A DNA stretch of 64,000 nt from positions 21,870,529 through 21,934,528 of the forward strand of contig NC_090251.1 of NCBI RefSeq assembly GCF_037325665.1, written 5' to 3'. The position numbers were made by a program, and so were the translations under genes. The notes under the pieces were generated by a model. The model had not been told where the DNA came from, ran no database searches, and saw nothing but the letters and a program-made list of their open reading frames with translations. This stretch comes from Littorina saxatilis (taxonomy: Eukaryota > Mollusca > Gastropoda > Littorinimorpha > Littorinidae). Below are positions 46,041 through 56,976 of the stretch, one piece after another (the first letter of the stretch is position 1; every line of letters starts with the position of its first letter).

Positions 46041-47010
46041 AATAATAATAATAATAACGGGCATTTATAAAGCGCCTTATCAGAAGTTCAAAGCGCGTGA
46101 CAACAATACGTGTATAAAAAATTCATACAATCACTGTCAGATTTAAACAACACATCATGCACATCTCACATCCCCAGACTCTATGCCAAGGCCCAAAAAA
46201 AAAGAAGTCTGTTTACGGTATCCCGACCGACCTTATTTTTTTGCGCGACCCTAGACTTTTTTTTGGCATTTGGGAAAAAAAGAAAAAAAATCAAAATTTT
46301 AAAACAAAGTTTGTCAATGTTTTTTGGCAAAATAATTTGATGTTTTTTGGAGAGAAAAAAAATCCCGACCTACCGACCCTATTTTTTGGGCCGATGTTAC
46401 CGTAAACAGACTATTTTTTTGTTTGGCCTAAGGAACTATCCGTAATGTTGTTGGAACAAGTGAGTTTTCAAATTGGACTTAAAAGATGAAATCATGTATG
46501 GAGAGTGACGTAATAGAAAGGGGAGTGAATTCCATAACTGAGGGCCATGATATGAAAACGTGCGGAAGCCATGAGCCTTGCGTTTAAAGCAACCTTGACG
46601 GAGAAGTCGAGCATCAGCAGAAGAATGAAGGGTGCGAGAGGGAGTGTAGAGGGAGACCAGTTACGAAAGATAGGCAGGTGCCGATTCAGAGAATGAGAGA
46701 TGATCTTGTAGCAGAAGCAGGCAGCTTTATACCTAATACGTTGAGACACAGGAAGCCAGTGAAGTTCTTTCATGAGAGGAGTGCTGCAGAGTGTTGTACT
46801 TTTTGCAAGGGTTGGAGAGTGGAGTCAGGGCAGCCTAGGAGAAGGGATTTGCTGTAATCTAATCTACACAGAATGCAGGATGTAACGAGAGTTTTAGTGG
46901 CATCAACAGTCAGAAATGTTCTTGTGGAACCTATTCTTCTAGTTCTAATGTAGTACCTGTTTGTAGTGAACTCACCAGCAGGAGTATTGCATACATAATT
47001 ACGCATTACT
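46041..47010 (-). mobile_element. LINE 3' portion (CR1/L2-like), interrupted by a MITE
   Basis: On the minus strand, from about 47.0 kb, frames read VDATKTLVTSCILCRLDYSK, then MKELHWLPVSQRIRYKAACF, then GPQLWNSLPF and SSFKSNLKTHLF. This is the ordered C-terminal ORF2 block of CR1/L2-type LINEs, with frameshifts between segments. The 3' UTR ends gcgctttataaatgcccg plus (ATT)n near 46041-46057. A 241-bp MITE is inserted after the ORF end. Confidence 0.85.
46189..46429. mobile_element. TIR MITE inserted in the LINE
   Basis: Ends aggcccaaaaaaaaagaagt and, inverted, aggccaaacaaaaaaatagt both continue into tctgtttacggta. Inner blocks cccgaccgacc and cctaccgaccc are also inverted. 241 bp, non-coding. 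The flanking duplication is not clear. Confidence 0.85.
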
Positions 47011-47046
47011 GAATTAAAGTAACTATTTTCAAAGCTTCTCGCTTAC

Positions 47047-47195
47047 CTTGGAATAGTGTCAAGCAGCTTATGTTGTGTCTAGATCAGCAATCAGATCTTC
47101 ACACTCAGCCTGCACTTGCTGAAAACTGGACATGCCTGTATCTCAATCAAGCTGTTGTTGCGGAGACAACGGAACCATGCTCAAGTCAGGTCCAA
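47047..47195 (-). other. Exon-like segment (possible THAP gene 3' exon)
   Basis: Good acceptor (ttttatttcag) and donor (GTAAGC) on the minus strand. If joined in phase to 47729-47950 it stops after four codons, so it would be mostly 3' UTR. A short internal frame, MSSFQQVQAECEDLIADL, is also present. Confidence 0.25.
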
Positions 47196-47728
47196 CTGAA
47201 ATAAAAGCATATTGTTAGCTGATAAATGATTTGATCAAGCAAAACCATGCGGTATTTTTTTAATAAAATATTTTGTATACCCCGCTAATGCAAAAATAAT
47301 GTACTTATTTACTATTAGCATTAATTTTAGCTGGTCATTCAAACCAGAGCTTGTTCTAGAACTCCACAAGAACAACCATGGCAGTTGGCAATGGCACTGG
47401 CAGAATACAGATCAAAACAATATTAGTATTAGCCTCACCAAGGGTTGACTTCCCATCAAAATGAATGACGGACTGAATCAAACTTCAGAGACATTACAAT
47501 TTTTCACAACGATTTTTTCAGCAAACAGCCATGTTTACCTGTACAAATGTATCAGTGATATCACTATGAGTATGACAGTATGACAGTGTGGTAAGCTTAC
47601 CGACGATTCGTTCAGTATAGTCTTTCTATGTAAGTAGTGGTCCAGTGAACGATACCTTCCGCCTGTGGTTCGAGACAGAGATTAAGTTGAAACTTAATTC
47701 GAGAAGCCAAACACTGACGAATACTTAC

Positions 47729-47950
47729 GTATTTTGAGCAAAACCCACGCACGTCGACCACAAGTTGATGTCTGCTGGAGTACGTAATCATAACGTAGAG
47801 GACAACAGTTTCACTTGGCTGGCTTCGGTTATTCCCTGTATCTGTTCCTTGCTGTTCTCCAAGAGACACCATGGTGCAGCAAGCTGAAGGGTGTCCTGTC
47901 GTATTTCCTCGAAGTTGTAGTAGGCAACCAGGAGGTGGGGGGCGACTGAC
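47729..47950 (-). CDS. Candidate exon, 74 codons, possibly THAP gene exon 3
   Basis: Acceptor ttctgctgcag and donor GTAAGT. Open for all 74 codons in phase 0, which is the phase left by THAP exon 2. Another frame (LLVAYYNFEEIRQDTLQLAA) looks at least as protein-like but stops inside, so coding status is uncertain. Confidence 0.3.
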
Positions 47951-48014
47951 CTGCAGCAGAATTCAAATCAATTAGTCAAGTCACTATGACATATCTTTAT
48001 TGTTATCGCCACAC

Positions 48015-49075
48015 GACGGGCGCTGTGGCGGGGTGGTAAGACGTCGGCCTCGTAATCGGAAGGTCGAGGGTTCGAATCCCGGCCGCGGCCGCCTGGTGGG
48101 TTAAGAGTGGAGATTTTTCCGATCTCCCAGGTCAACTTGTGTGCAGACCTGCTAGTGACTTATCCCCCTTCGTGTGTACAGTAGTCCCTTCCATTTCCGG
48201 CCCTTTCGTGGGCGTGAACCTACCCGGAGCGGCCAGCTTTCCCATGACTAATGAGTTTTCCTTCTATAATTGACTCTTAATGGCCGTTAACCTGTCTGAC
48301 GCGGTCAACGGTCACTGATTTTTGCCCTAAGGTGCCCCTCTTACTCGACAGGAGCGGCCACTTAACGGCCACTTGTCACTTTCGCGGGTGAGCGCCTGTG
48401 GTGTGTGTGTGTGTGTGTGTGTGTGTTGTGTGCACAGACGGCACAGCACGAGCAGACGACGTGAATACTTACGCATGCGCAAACTGTAAATACAGACATG
48501 CGCATACATGTACATTTACGGCAGTCACTTCCGGATCGATCACAGCTGATGTGAGTTTGAAACACTTGTTTATCTGACACTCAAATACATATATAATAAT
48601 CCAAACAACACACATAGAAACATACGAAACAATAGCTTAGCCAGGACGATCGAGTTAAACACGCAAATAATTAAGATGTATAAACGAAAGCAAAACTAAC
48701 AGAGACAATGAATCGGCGGCTCGTGGATGATCGCTTTCTTTTCTTCATGAAAACTTGATCGTGTTTTGGGGTTTTTTTTGGAGGAGGAGGGGGCCTGTAA
48801 TGAACGGCCACCTGATATTTGCGGTCACCTTTGCAATGACTAATGGGTGACCGGATATGGCAGGTACTACTGTACACGCAACCACAAGACCAAGTGCGCA
48901 CGGAAAAGATCCTGTAATCCATGTCAGAGTTCGGTGGGTTATGGAAACACGAAAATACCCACCATGCTTCCTCCGAAAGCGGCGTGTGGCTGCCTAAATG
49001 GCGGGGTAAAAACGGTCATACACGTAAAAACACGAGTGTACATGGGAGTTTCAGCCCACGAACGCAGAAGAAGAA
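48015..49075 (+). mobile_element. tRNA-derived SINE split by a nested MITE
   Basis: Head at 48015-48090 with gtggcggggtggtaagacg (box A region) and gggttcgaatcccgg (box B). The body is shared with the 27.3-kb SINE and ends gaacgcagaagaagaag. Target-site duplication gttatcgccacac at 48002-48014 and 49076-49088. A 694-bp element occupies 48179-48872. Confidence 0.92.
48179..48872. mobile_element. pogo/Tigger-like MITE with TA duplication
   Basis: Left end cagtagtcccttccatttcc and inverted right end cagtagtacctgccatatcc match at 20 of 24 positions. TA lies on each side (48177-48178, 48873-48874). Non-coding; contains a GT tract at 48399-48426 and several ggccgttaa/ttaacggcc words. Classification rests on terminus and TA target. 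Confidence 0.85.
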
Positions 49076-49088
49076 GTTATCGCCACAC

Positions 49089-49552
49089 CAACCCTAAATT
49101 TTTCCTACCATACTGTACTATTTGTTATCCGAGAGAGAAAAAATCCATGTTGCAGACTCAACTGGAAAAATTCCCTTCTCCATCATCTAGTGGACAGAGC
49201 TCACATGATTTCAAACAAATCTTTTTTTAAAAGTCACATACTTTGTGCGACAGTGTTAGTTTACTGTAACTGTAATTTATAAATAGCAAATTAAAAAATA
49301 TCACTTATCAGATAATCAGCTAAATGCCTGGCAGATGACCCTCATTCAAAGTGAGTCGTGGCTAAACCATGAAACTAGAAAAACAGGTTATAATATATAA
49401 CTATAAATCTCACACTGACAGCGGACAGAAACTGAGAAAACACCCAGTATACATGTACCGGTACTCACAAAAGAGTTACAAGTAGCATATTATCACTATC
49501 AGTATCACTAATAGCATACTATACTGGGCAAATAACAGCAATTTTTACTCAC
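49089..49552. other. No recognised feature (probable THAP intron)
   Basis: AT-rich sequence downstream of the THAP exon 2 donor. Confidence 0.4.
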
Positions 49553-49590
49553 TGGGGGTTTCCTGGCTGGAGTCTTTGGTGTTTCTGTTA
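49553..49590 (-). CDS. THAP exon 2, 3' part
   Basis: Resumes the frame as TETPKTPARKPP and ends at donor GTGAGT. Confidence 0.65.
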
Positions 49591-50079
49591 GGCGCGTTTG
49601 ATCGATCTGCGCGATCGCGCTGCGCGTTTGGTGGATCGATCAAACGCGCACACATCGATCGATGTGTGCGCGTTTGATCGATGCAAAGAATACAATACAA
49701 GAATCGTTAAAACGCGCAGCTCTTATACTTGCGCATTTGGACGATCTGTCACAAAGTAAGTCCCTACCACACACAAACGTCGCACGCCGGAAGTGAAAAG
49801 TTTCAAATACAGGAATGTCCGAAATATACCCCGACAACGTTTTTGATTACAATTCAGCTATTTTTTCTTTTTTTTTTTGATTACTGCTGAGCTCTATTCA
49901 CATAGGCTCAAGTTAGTTTTATTGCTTCAGTCTCTCTTCATTCGTTTAACTCATACATGATGGAGAGGTTTAGGCACACACTGCGGCAAGTGGAGGCAGA
50001 TACATGCATCAGCCATGTGTCCCAAATCAATCTTGATGTCAAGCGAAAAGTTCAATACGATTGTGAACCACCTAAGAGA

Positions 50080-50082
<3 letters not shown>

Positions 50083-50134
<52 letters not shown>
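50083..50134. repeat. (CA)n inside the TIR element
   Basis: CA run of about 52 bp; further interrupted CA to about 50230. Confidence 0.95.
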
Positions 50135-50140
<6 letters not shown>

Positions 50141-50230
50141 CATGCACTTACATACACCCAGACACATACACATACACACTCGCGCACATACACACACATG
50201 CACAACCTTACACACACAAACACACACACA

Positions 50231-50432
50231 CGGGCGGGGATGTAGCTCAGTCAGTCGGTAGCGCGCTGGATTTGTATCCAGTTGGTCGCTGTCAGCGTGA
50301 GTTCGTCCCCACGTTCGGCGAGAGATTTATTTCTCCGAGTCAACTTTGTGTGCAGACTCGCGCCTCGGTGTCCGAACACCCCCGTGTGTACACGGCAAGC
50401 ACAAGACCAAGTGCGCACGATGACTGCCTAAA
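50231..50432 (+). mobile_element. SINE fragment inside the TIR element
   Basis: Matches the 27.3-kb SINE from its head (ggggatgtagctcagtcagt) to gaccaagtgcgcacga, then jumps to a short actgcctaaatg piece. 3' end missing; a GA tract follows at 50433-50480. Confidence 0.9.
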
Positions 50433-50440
50433 TGAGAGAG

Positions 50441-50475
<35 letters not shown>

Positions 50476-50813
50476 GACGCACGCGGGCCAAGGAAGAGAG
50501 AGAAAGAGATACAGGGACAGGGACAAACATACTGACAGTAGCTGAAGTATATATGGGTTCATCGACAGAGAGAGAAAGAGAAAGACCTACTTCCGGTCAT
50601 AACTTCCGGTCATTGCCAGCAGACGTGTGTGTGCGTAGTACGATGGTGATTTGTGAGACGGATCGTCCAAATGCGCAAGTATATAAGAGCTGCGCGTTTT
50701 AACGATTCTTGTATTCTTTGTATCGATCAAACGCGCACACATCGATCGATGTGTGCGCGTTTGATCGATCCACCAAACGCGCAGCGCGATCGCGCAGATC
50801 GATCAAACGCGCC

Positions 50814-50881
50814 TAACATTTCTACTGACTTCTGTAGCACATGGTTGGTTGGCAGACTTCCTGGAATGAGTGCTCGCTTGC
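50814..50881 (-). CDS. THAP exon 2, 5' part
   Basis: Begins after tgctgggcctacag and encodes KRALIPGSLPTNHV and onward to VEML, where the transposon interrupts it. Confidence 0.75.
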
Positions 50882-51389
50882 CTGTAGGCCCAGCAAAAAA
50901 ACATGCAAAGAAAATGTTCAAAATGCTGAGTCGAAATTATAAGTTAAATTAACTAAACAGACCTATACATTTAGATCTATTGAAATAGAAACAAGAATTA
51001 GTAAAACACACTACTGCAAATCTGTCAAGAATGAACAAGACTGACTCAGTGACCGAGTAAAACAACAAAAGAAATCTAAGTTCTAACCCAGAAGTTTACT
51101 AGAATATATTCAAAAACACATTATCACAAGAACAAAGAGTGGTTTTTCCCCATTACCTAATAATTATAGCTCAGAATTACGCCTTTGTCAATGTATGATT
51201 CAGAATACGATTGTGTTATTTTTTGTCTGCGAGCTGTAAAAGTCTACTAGTTACTACAAGTACTAAGCTTCATACTGATTGATTGATACTACTAGAGCTT
51301 CGTCACTTGAAGCATTACAAGCAAAACAACACAGCACAGACAATCAGATGAAAGCTTATTTTCGCTATATTACTAGTTTTTTTACGTAC

Positions 51390-51598
51390 CGTATTTGAAG
51401 CATGTTTCTTTGAAATGTCGGGAACATATCCTCGCATTCTTCGGGTTGAAAAGCTTGTCAGCACGGTTGATTTTGTGGAAGAGCAGCTCTCCATTCGGCA
51501 TCCGCTTTTCCGTTTGGTATACCATGGAAAGTTATAAGCGTTGAAGATCTTAGTGAGCTCACGCTGCATCCAGGCATACAACAATTTGCACCGGGCAT
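51390..51598 (-). CDS. THAP exon 1
   Basis: 209 bases from ATG to donor. An intact exon would be 208 or 211 bases to keep phase with exon 2, which supports a single small indel around the agag/ctgctcttcc text. Spacing of zinc ligands matches the THAP family. Confidence 0.75.
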
Positions 51599-52349
51599 CT
51601 TGAAATCATGGTTCACTTCTCTGGCATCATCGAAAAATGGCGAAACGGAAGTGACTTTTTTCGGAATGCAGCTTTCTTCCGGTTGTCAGCACTTACCGCG
51701 AGCGCAGCGAGTTGGCGATTGATCCAGTCAATACACAACTATGCGCCGGCATAGACCACTGATCTAACAAGAAAAATGTTCATTCAAAATGAACAGCGTC
51801 GATGCAATGTCCACCAAAGATTTATTTTGGGAAGTGTTAAAGGTTAGGGTCAAAAGTTAATGAATTGCATGTTGTGCTGGATATAGGCCTATATAAATTG
51901 TTTATTTCAGTCAATGCTTGCCATAATTGATCAAACAGCCACAAGAAAAAAAAACTTTTTAATTAAAAAATAGAGCTTGTTTGAAACAGGTAGAAAGGAA
52001 GAGTTGATATTGCAATATCTGTACGTGGGAATGTGGTGAAAAAGAGTGCTAAAAGTAGTAAGTCAGTCTCAGATCCATTTCAAATATTTATTGCAGAAAA
52101 ACAAAATACAAATTACAAAAAAACACAGAACCATTACCAGGTGTCCTAGGAATGTTTGAAAACAATAGTTTTAATTTTACACTGTAAATACAGGAATCAG
52201 AATTAAACACCTCAAACTGATTGGCACATGCATAATGAATCACCTGGAATTGCAACAGGGAGATACTGAAGTAATTGGAAACAAACATCTGAAATTGACA
52301 GAGAAACAATTGAAAATATAGTACCAGTTGACATGAGCGTACAATATTT
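51599..52349. other. Upstream of THAP gene, no other feature
   Basis: Presumed promoter side of the THAP gene. No ORF recognised. Confidence 0.35.
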
Positions 52350-52800
52350 TAATGGAAGTGCAATTTTAGCACGAAGCATCCGCACGAGGATGCACTAACA
52401 ATTACATAGTGCCACAAAATGTGTACGGACATTTCACAACCGTGCATTATTAGCACAGAACACATACATGGGGGCGCACAAAACATTATTGTGACAATAA
52501 TTTACACGAAACATTTCACATAAGTACATTTTTATGCATGGTGCATCTACTACAGGAGGGTGCTCCAACAATGATGCATAGTGCCAACATTTAGCGCAAA
52601 CTTTTCACAAAAGTGCATTATTACCACAAAGCGCATACAGCGATTATATAGTAGCAAGTTGCATTAAACATTTAAATGCATTTTGTTCAAATGTTAACAG
52701 CACAGCACCAAGTTTTGCATAAGTGCACAACAGCACTGACCATTTCACAAAAGTGCATAACAGATGTGACAATTTTACAAAAGTGCATTGACCATTTCAG
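52350..52800. repeat. Degenerate tandem repeat around tttcacaaaagtgcat
   Basis: The words cacaaaagtgcatta, gcacgaagc/gcacagaac and tagtgcc recur about every 90-130 bp with heavy divergence. An old satellite-like array. Confidence 0.55.
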
Positions 52801-52889
52801 GCAGATGGCTAACATGCAGATTTCGCTTTTGTCTGTCTTTCTTTGAAAAGTAGGCATGTTCAAGATCGATGAAGTCATGAGCAATTGGG

Positions 52890-52963
52890 TTAGATGACAG
52901 AAAAGATTCAAAAACGTCAGATTCAGTTAGATGACAGAAAAGATTCAAAAACGTCAGATTCAG
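52890..52963. repeat. Perfect 37-bp tandem duplication
   Basis: Two identical units starting ttagatgacagaaaagattc. Confidence 0.95.
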
Positions 52964-53036
52964 TGTTTTGGGCACTGTTGAACAGGAACATTCTCTCCTG
53001 TTCAACAAATGTGGGTTCAATTCAAAAGCAACATTG

Positions 53037-53854
53037 TCACAGATAGGCTAGTGTTACATTTCTGTAAAGTTTCAAAAACATCTTCCATGTGTTGGTTACT
53101 GTTGAACAGAGGCATATTTTCCTGTTCAAAAAAGTCTGACACAAATTTTCGTAGTTGTGGGTTAAGGTTCGATCTATACCGTCATTCAAACGAGTCGTAG
53201 AACCGTCATTGTCACAGATAGTGTTACATTTCTGTTTTACATTCAAACGAGTCGTTGAAGTAGTAGTACATTTGCGTTTGGTTGTTTTTTCTTTTAGATT
53301 CCTGTCACTCATACTAGCAGTATTGATTGAGGTACATACATCTGTTGATGTACAGGGATGACTTGTTTGTAATGAATCCTTGTTTCCTCCACATTGAGTT
53401 TGCATTGCAGTTGGACAGAAATGAACAGGTGTTAATTGATAAACACATTGATAATGGCTTTTGAGAAAATCAATCAATTCTGCAAAGGAATTAACTTGAT
53501 GACATCAAAACTGCAGCGCCATTTGAAGAATGGTTACCATTTCTGTTTCTTTGATGGGAACTGATGATCAAACAAATAAAAACTTTGACTATCCAAGTTA
53601 CCATGAATGGCAATAGTTGACTCCTGAAAAGTAGCAAGGATATAATTTGAGACGATAAACGCCTGATGCAATACCTCCTCAAGGTCAGTCAACTCAAAAC
53701 CTTCATCATTCGCAACATCAGTAGGCAACACAGCGGGATTCGTATGTCCAGAAATCATGTCGAAAAAATATTCCATTTCAAAAGCATGTCCAACCACAGT
53801 TGTTGGCAAGTGTTCGTGTCCGAGGTAGCCTTCAGTGTGTGTATATGTATTCAT
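53037..53854 (-). other. Unrecognised minus-strand ORFs, possible decayed gene
   Basis: ORFs 53854-53534 (106 codons, starting before YLGHEHLPTTVVGH) and 53477-53037 (146 codons) have non-repetitive composition. A simple splice between them did not give an open frame. Words such as attcaaacgagtcgt occur twice, hinting at internal repeats. No family known to me. Confidence 0.25.
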
Positions 53855-53951
53855 GTGACAGAGAGCGTGACCTCATTCTTCAATCCTCTCTCTCTCTTCT
53901 TTCTCATTCGAACGCACACACGCAAGAACGTAGCCGCTACGCACGCATGCA

Positions 53952-53956
<5 letters not shown>

Positions 53957-53997
<41 letters not shown>
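53957..53997. repeat. (CA)n microsatellite
   Basis: Short uninterrupted CA run. Confidence 0.93.
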
Positions 53998-54000
<3 letters not shown>

Positions 54001-54050
54001 CGCTGACGCACAAACCACGCACTCACACACTGACTGTCGGCAAGCATCTC

Positions 54051-54118
54051 TTTTTATATTTAGTCAAGTTTTGACTAAATATTTTAACGTAGAGGGGGGA
54101 ATCGAGACGAGGGTCGTG

Positions 54119-54156
<38 letters not shown>

Positions 54157-54935
54157 GTGTGTGTGTGTGTGTGTAGAGCGATTCAGACTAAACTACTGGA
54201 CCGATCTTTATGAAATTTGACATGAGAGTTCCTGGGTATGAAATCCCCGAACGTTTTTTTCATTTTTTTGATAAATGTCTTTGATGACGTCATATCCGGC
54301 TTTTCGTGAAAGTTGAGGCGGCACTGTCACGCCCTCATTTTTCAACCAAATTGGTTGAAATTTTGGTCAAGTAGTCTTCGACGAAGCCCGGACTTCGGTA
54401 TTGCATTTCAGCTTGGTGGCTTAAAAATTAATTAATGACTTTGGTCATTAAAAATCGGAAAATTGTAAAAAAAAAAAAACAATTTATAAAACGATCCAAA
54501 TTTACGTTTATCTTATTCTCCATCATTTGCTGATTCCAAAAACATATAAATATGTTATATACGGATTAAAAACAAGCTCTGAAAATTAAATATATAAAAA
54601 TTATTATCAAAATTAAATTGTCCAAATCAATTTAAAAACACTTTCATCTTATTCCTTGTCGGTTCCTGATTCCAAAAACATATAGATATGATATGTTTGG
54701 ATTAAAAACACGCTCAGAAAGTTAAAACAAAGAGAGGTACAGAAACGCGTGCTATCCTTCTTAGGGCAACTGCCTTTCACTGCCTTTGCCATGAGCGGTG
54801 GACTGACGATGCTACGAGTATACGGTCTTGCTGAAAAATGGCATTGCGTTCAGTTTCATCAAAGATCTGGTTTCATTCTGTGAGTTCGACAGCTACTTGA
54901 CTAAATATTGTATTTTCGCCTTACGCGACTTGTTG
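54051..54935 (-). mobile_element. Helentron-like element, copy 7
   Basis: Full-length minus-strand copy with the hairpin at 54057-54081, a (GT)n tract at about 54119-54174, TGACGTCA near 54286, and the gcgacttgtt end. Confidence 0.88.
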
Positions 54936-55421
54936 TTTTCTTTACCTTTGTTTATTGTGTTTTCGATATTTGTGTTTATTTTTTGCTTGACTTATCTGTT
55001 TTATTTTAATGTTTGCTATCCACATCGTGTGATAAATGTTTCTTCTCAGTCTCCGAGTCAGTTTAGTTTCTGCACGCCGCTTTGGTACTCCTTGTTTTTC
55101 TAACTGGTGTATTGTGCGCGATTTGCGGATTTATTTTTATTCCTTTCATATGCTGTTGAAGTGTTGTGGGTGTTATTGTCTGTATATGCTATGTTGCGTC
55201 TGTGTATGCCTACAAGAATTTGCATTCGCTCTCTGCCAGTACAAGTCCAAACTTTATTGGGTGTAATGTGCCTGTGGTCTGCTGGCAGTCGAGCACAGAT
55301 AGTTTTCAAACATTCCTCCAGTGAGCCGCCTCGCGCTGCGACCTGAGTAAAGCGCTTCTTTGGTCTCTGGCAACGTTGAACTGCGCTGATATGCCCAGCG
55401 ACGTGCGGACAAAGTGATCGC
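54936..55421. other. No recognised feature
   Basis: T-rich DNA with short ORFs only. Confidence 0.4.
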
Positions 55422-55502
55422 TGTATTCACCCTCTCTGGATAACTTGCACATGTCAAAACAGTTGCAGAAACACAAATCTCAAAACTGTTAGGCTTTTTC
55501 TC

Positions 55503-56376
55503 TTTTTATATTTAGTCAAGTTTTGACTAAATATTTTAACGTAGAGGGGGGAATCGAGACGAGGGTCGTGGTGTATGTGTGTGTGTGTGTTTGTGTGTGT
55601 GTCTGTCTGTCTGTCTCTGTGTGTGTGTAGAGCGATTCAGACCAAACTACTGGACCGATCTTTATGAAATTTGACATGAGAGTTCCTGGGATTGATATCC
55701 CCAAACGTTTTTTTCATTTTTTTGATAAATGTCTTTGATGACGTCATATCCGGCTTTTCGTGAAAGTTGAGGCGGCACTATCACGCCCTCATTTTTCAAC
55801 CAAATTGGTTCAAATTTTGGTCACGTAATCTTCGACGAAGCCCGGACTTCGGTATTGCATTTCAGCGTGGTGGCTTAAAAATTAATTAATGACTTTGGTC
55901 ATTAAAAATCGGAAAATTGTAAAAAAAAAATAAAAATTTATAAAACGATCCAAATTTACGTTTATCTTATTCTCCATCATTTGCTGATTCCAAAAACATA
56001 TAAATATGTTATATTCGGATTAAAAACAAGCTCTGAAAATTAAATATATAAAAATTATTATCAAAATTAAATTGTCCAAATCAATTTAAAAACACTTTCA
56101 TCTTATTCCTTGTCGGTTCCTGATTCCAAAAACATATAGATATGATATGTTTGGATTAAAAACACGCTCAGAAAGTTAAAACAAAGAGAGGTACAGAAAA
56201 GCGTGCTATCCTTCTTAGCGCAACTACTACCCCGCTCTTCTTGTCAATTTCACTGCCTTTGCCATGAGCGGTGGCCTGACGATGCTACGAGTAAAATGGC
56301 ATTGCGTTCAGTTTCATTCTGTGAGTTCGACAGCTACTTGACTAAATATTGTATTTTCGCCTTACGCGACTTGTTT
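55503..56376 (-). mobile_element. Helentron-like element, copy 8 (empty site known)
   Basis: Full-length minus-strand copy with all family blocks, TGACGTCA near 55738. The other duplication copy lacks it at about 58261-58280, where ggctttttct runs into a T-run and cattcagtttggcag. No clear target duplication beyond T residues. Confidence 0.9.
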
Positions 56377-56843
56377 TCACTTTTGGCAGCGTTCACTCTA
56401 AATGTGCTGCCTAAAACGGACTCGTTTCTGTCCACAGCCAAAGCTTTCACACAAAATTAAATTTGCTATGACAGCTAAGACCGCATTTGTTACATTTTAG
56501 CAGTGTTGACCCCAAGTTTCTACTTCAAACAAAAAATCAATAGCAAAATCTCAAAGTATGTGTGAGTCCCCTAAAATATGGACCACCTTCAACAAATCGA
56601 AGAAAAAGAAGCTAAAGGCTTTTTTCATTAATTCATTAAGAAGCTTGCTGGAAATAACCTATTACTAGCCCTCGAGATCAGTTTTAAAAATAAATTACAA
56701 AAAGTCTTCTTTTCGTGCAAGTTGATAATTTTACTTATTTTCACTCTGTTTTTGATAAGCTTCTTTAGTTTCCTGGTGTTCTTCAAATAATGCTCTCATC
56801 AACCCGAAACAGATCAATCTAAAGCATATTTGAATTAGTCTGA

Positions 56844-56976
56844 TCCAGACATGGCCTGACCAAACAGATCTGAGGACCAAAATGTGGGGAGCACTGGAGG
56901 ACCTGGAAAGAACGTCCATGTTCATGGCATCCTCCAGATTCCGAGTCTGACACAACCGTCGTACGAAGAAGAAGAA
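56844..56976 (+). mobile_element. 133-bp retroposon with GAA tail, 12-bp duplication
   Basis: Flanked by gaattagtctga at 56832-56843 and 56977-56988; ends cgtcgtacgaagaagaa. The homologous site in copy B (about 58728) lacks it. Family not recognised; likely a LINE or SINE 3' end. Confidence 0.88.

Larger units (their letters stand above)
49591..50813. mobile_element. 1.2-kb DNA element with 165-bp palindrome-rich TIRs
   Basis: Left TIR 49591-49757 and right TIR about 50650-50813 are near-identical inverted copies starting ggcgcgtttgatcgatctgc. Each TIR contains nested palindromes (cgcgatcgcg, acacatcgatcgatgtgt, gtttgatcgat with its inverse). TA flanks both ends. The interior is non-coding and includes a CA tract, a SINE fragment and a GA tract. 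No transposase, so non-autonomous; superfamily unknown (the TA target is compatible with Tc1/mariner-like elements). Confidence 0.88.
49553..51598 (-). pseudogene. THAP-domain gene, exon 1 frameshifted, exon 2 split by a transposon
   Basis: THAP domains are C2CH zinc fingers that bind DNA. Exon 1 (51598-51390) starts MPGANCCMPGCS with the C-x4-C pair, then LITFHGIPNGKADAEWR. After one frame change near 51485 it reads LFNPKNARICSRHFKETCF, which holds the CxxH pair. The donor GTACGT follows TACG. Exon 2 (acceptor at 50882; 50881-50814 and 49590-49553) joins as TAC GGC and reads KRALIPGSLPTNHVLQKS, the counterpart of the AVPTF box that closes THAP domains. It then continues across the insertion as VEMLTETPKTPARKPP to donor GTGAGT. 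The insertion is 49591-50813. The frameshift (two bases missing or one extra) plus the split exon make a pseudogene likely. Sequencing error at the frameshift and a polymorphic insertion remain possible. Exons 3 and 4 are tentative. Confidence 0.75.

Noticed and set aside
48015-48090. tRNA gene
   Set aside because: Boxes A and B are present, but the anticodon stem is poor and the sequence continues into a SINE body with a tail and target duplication.
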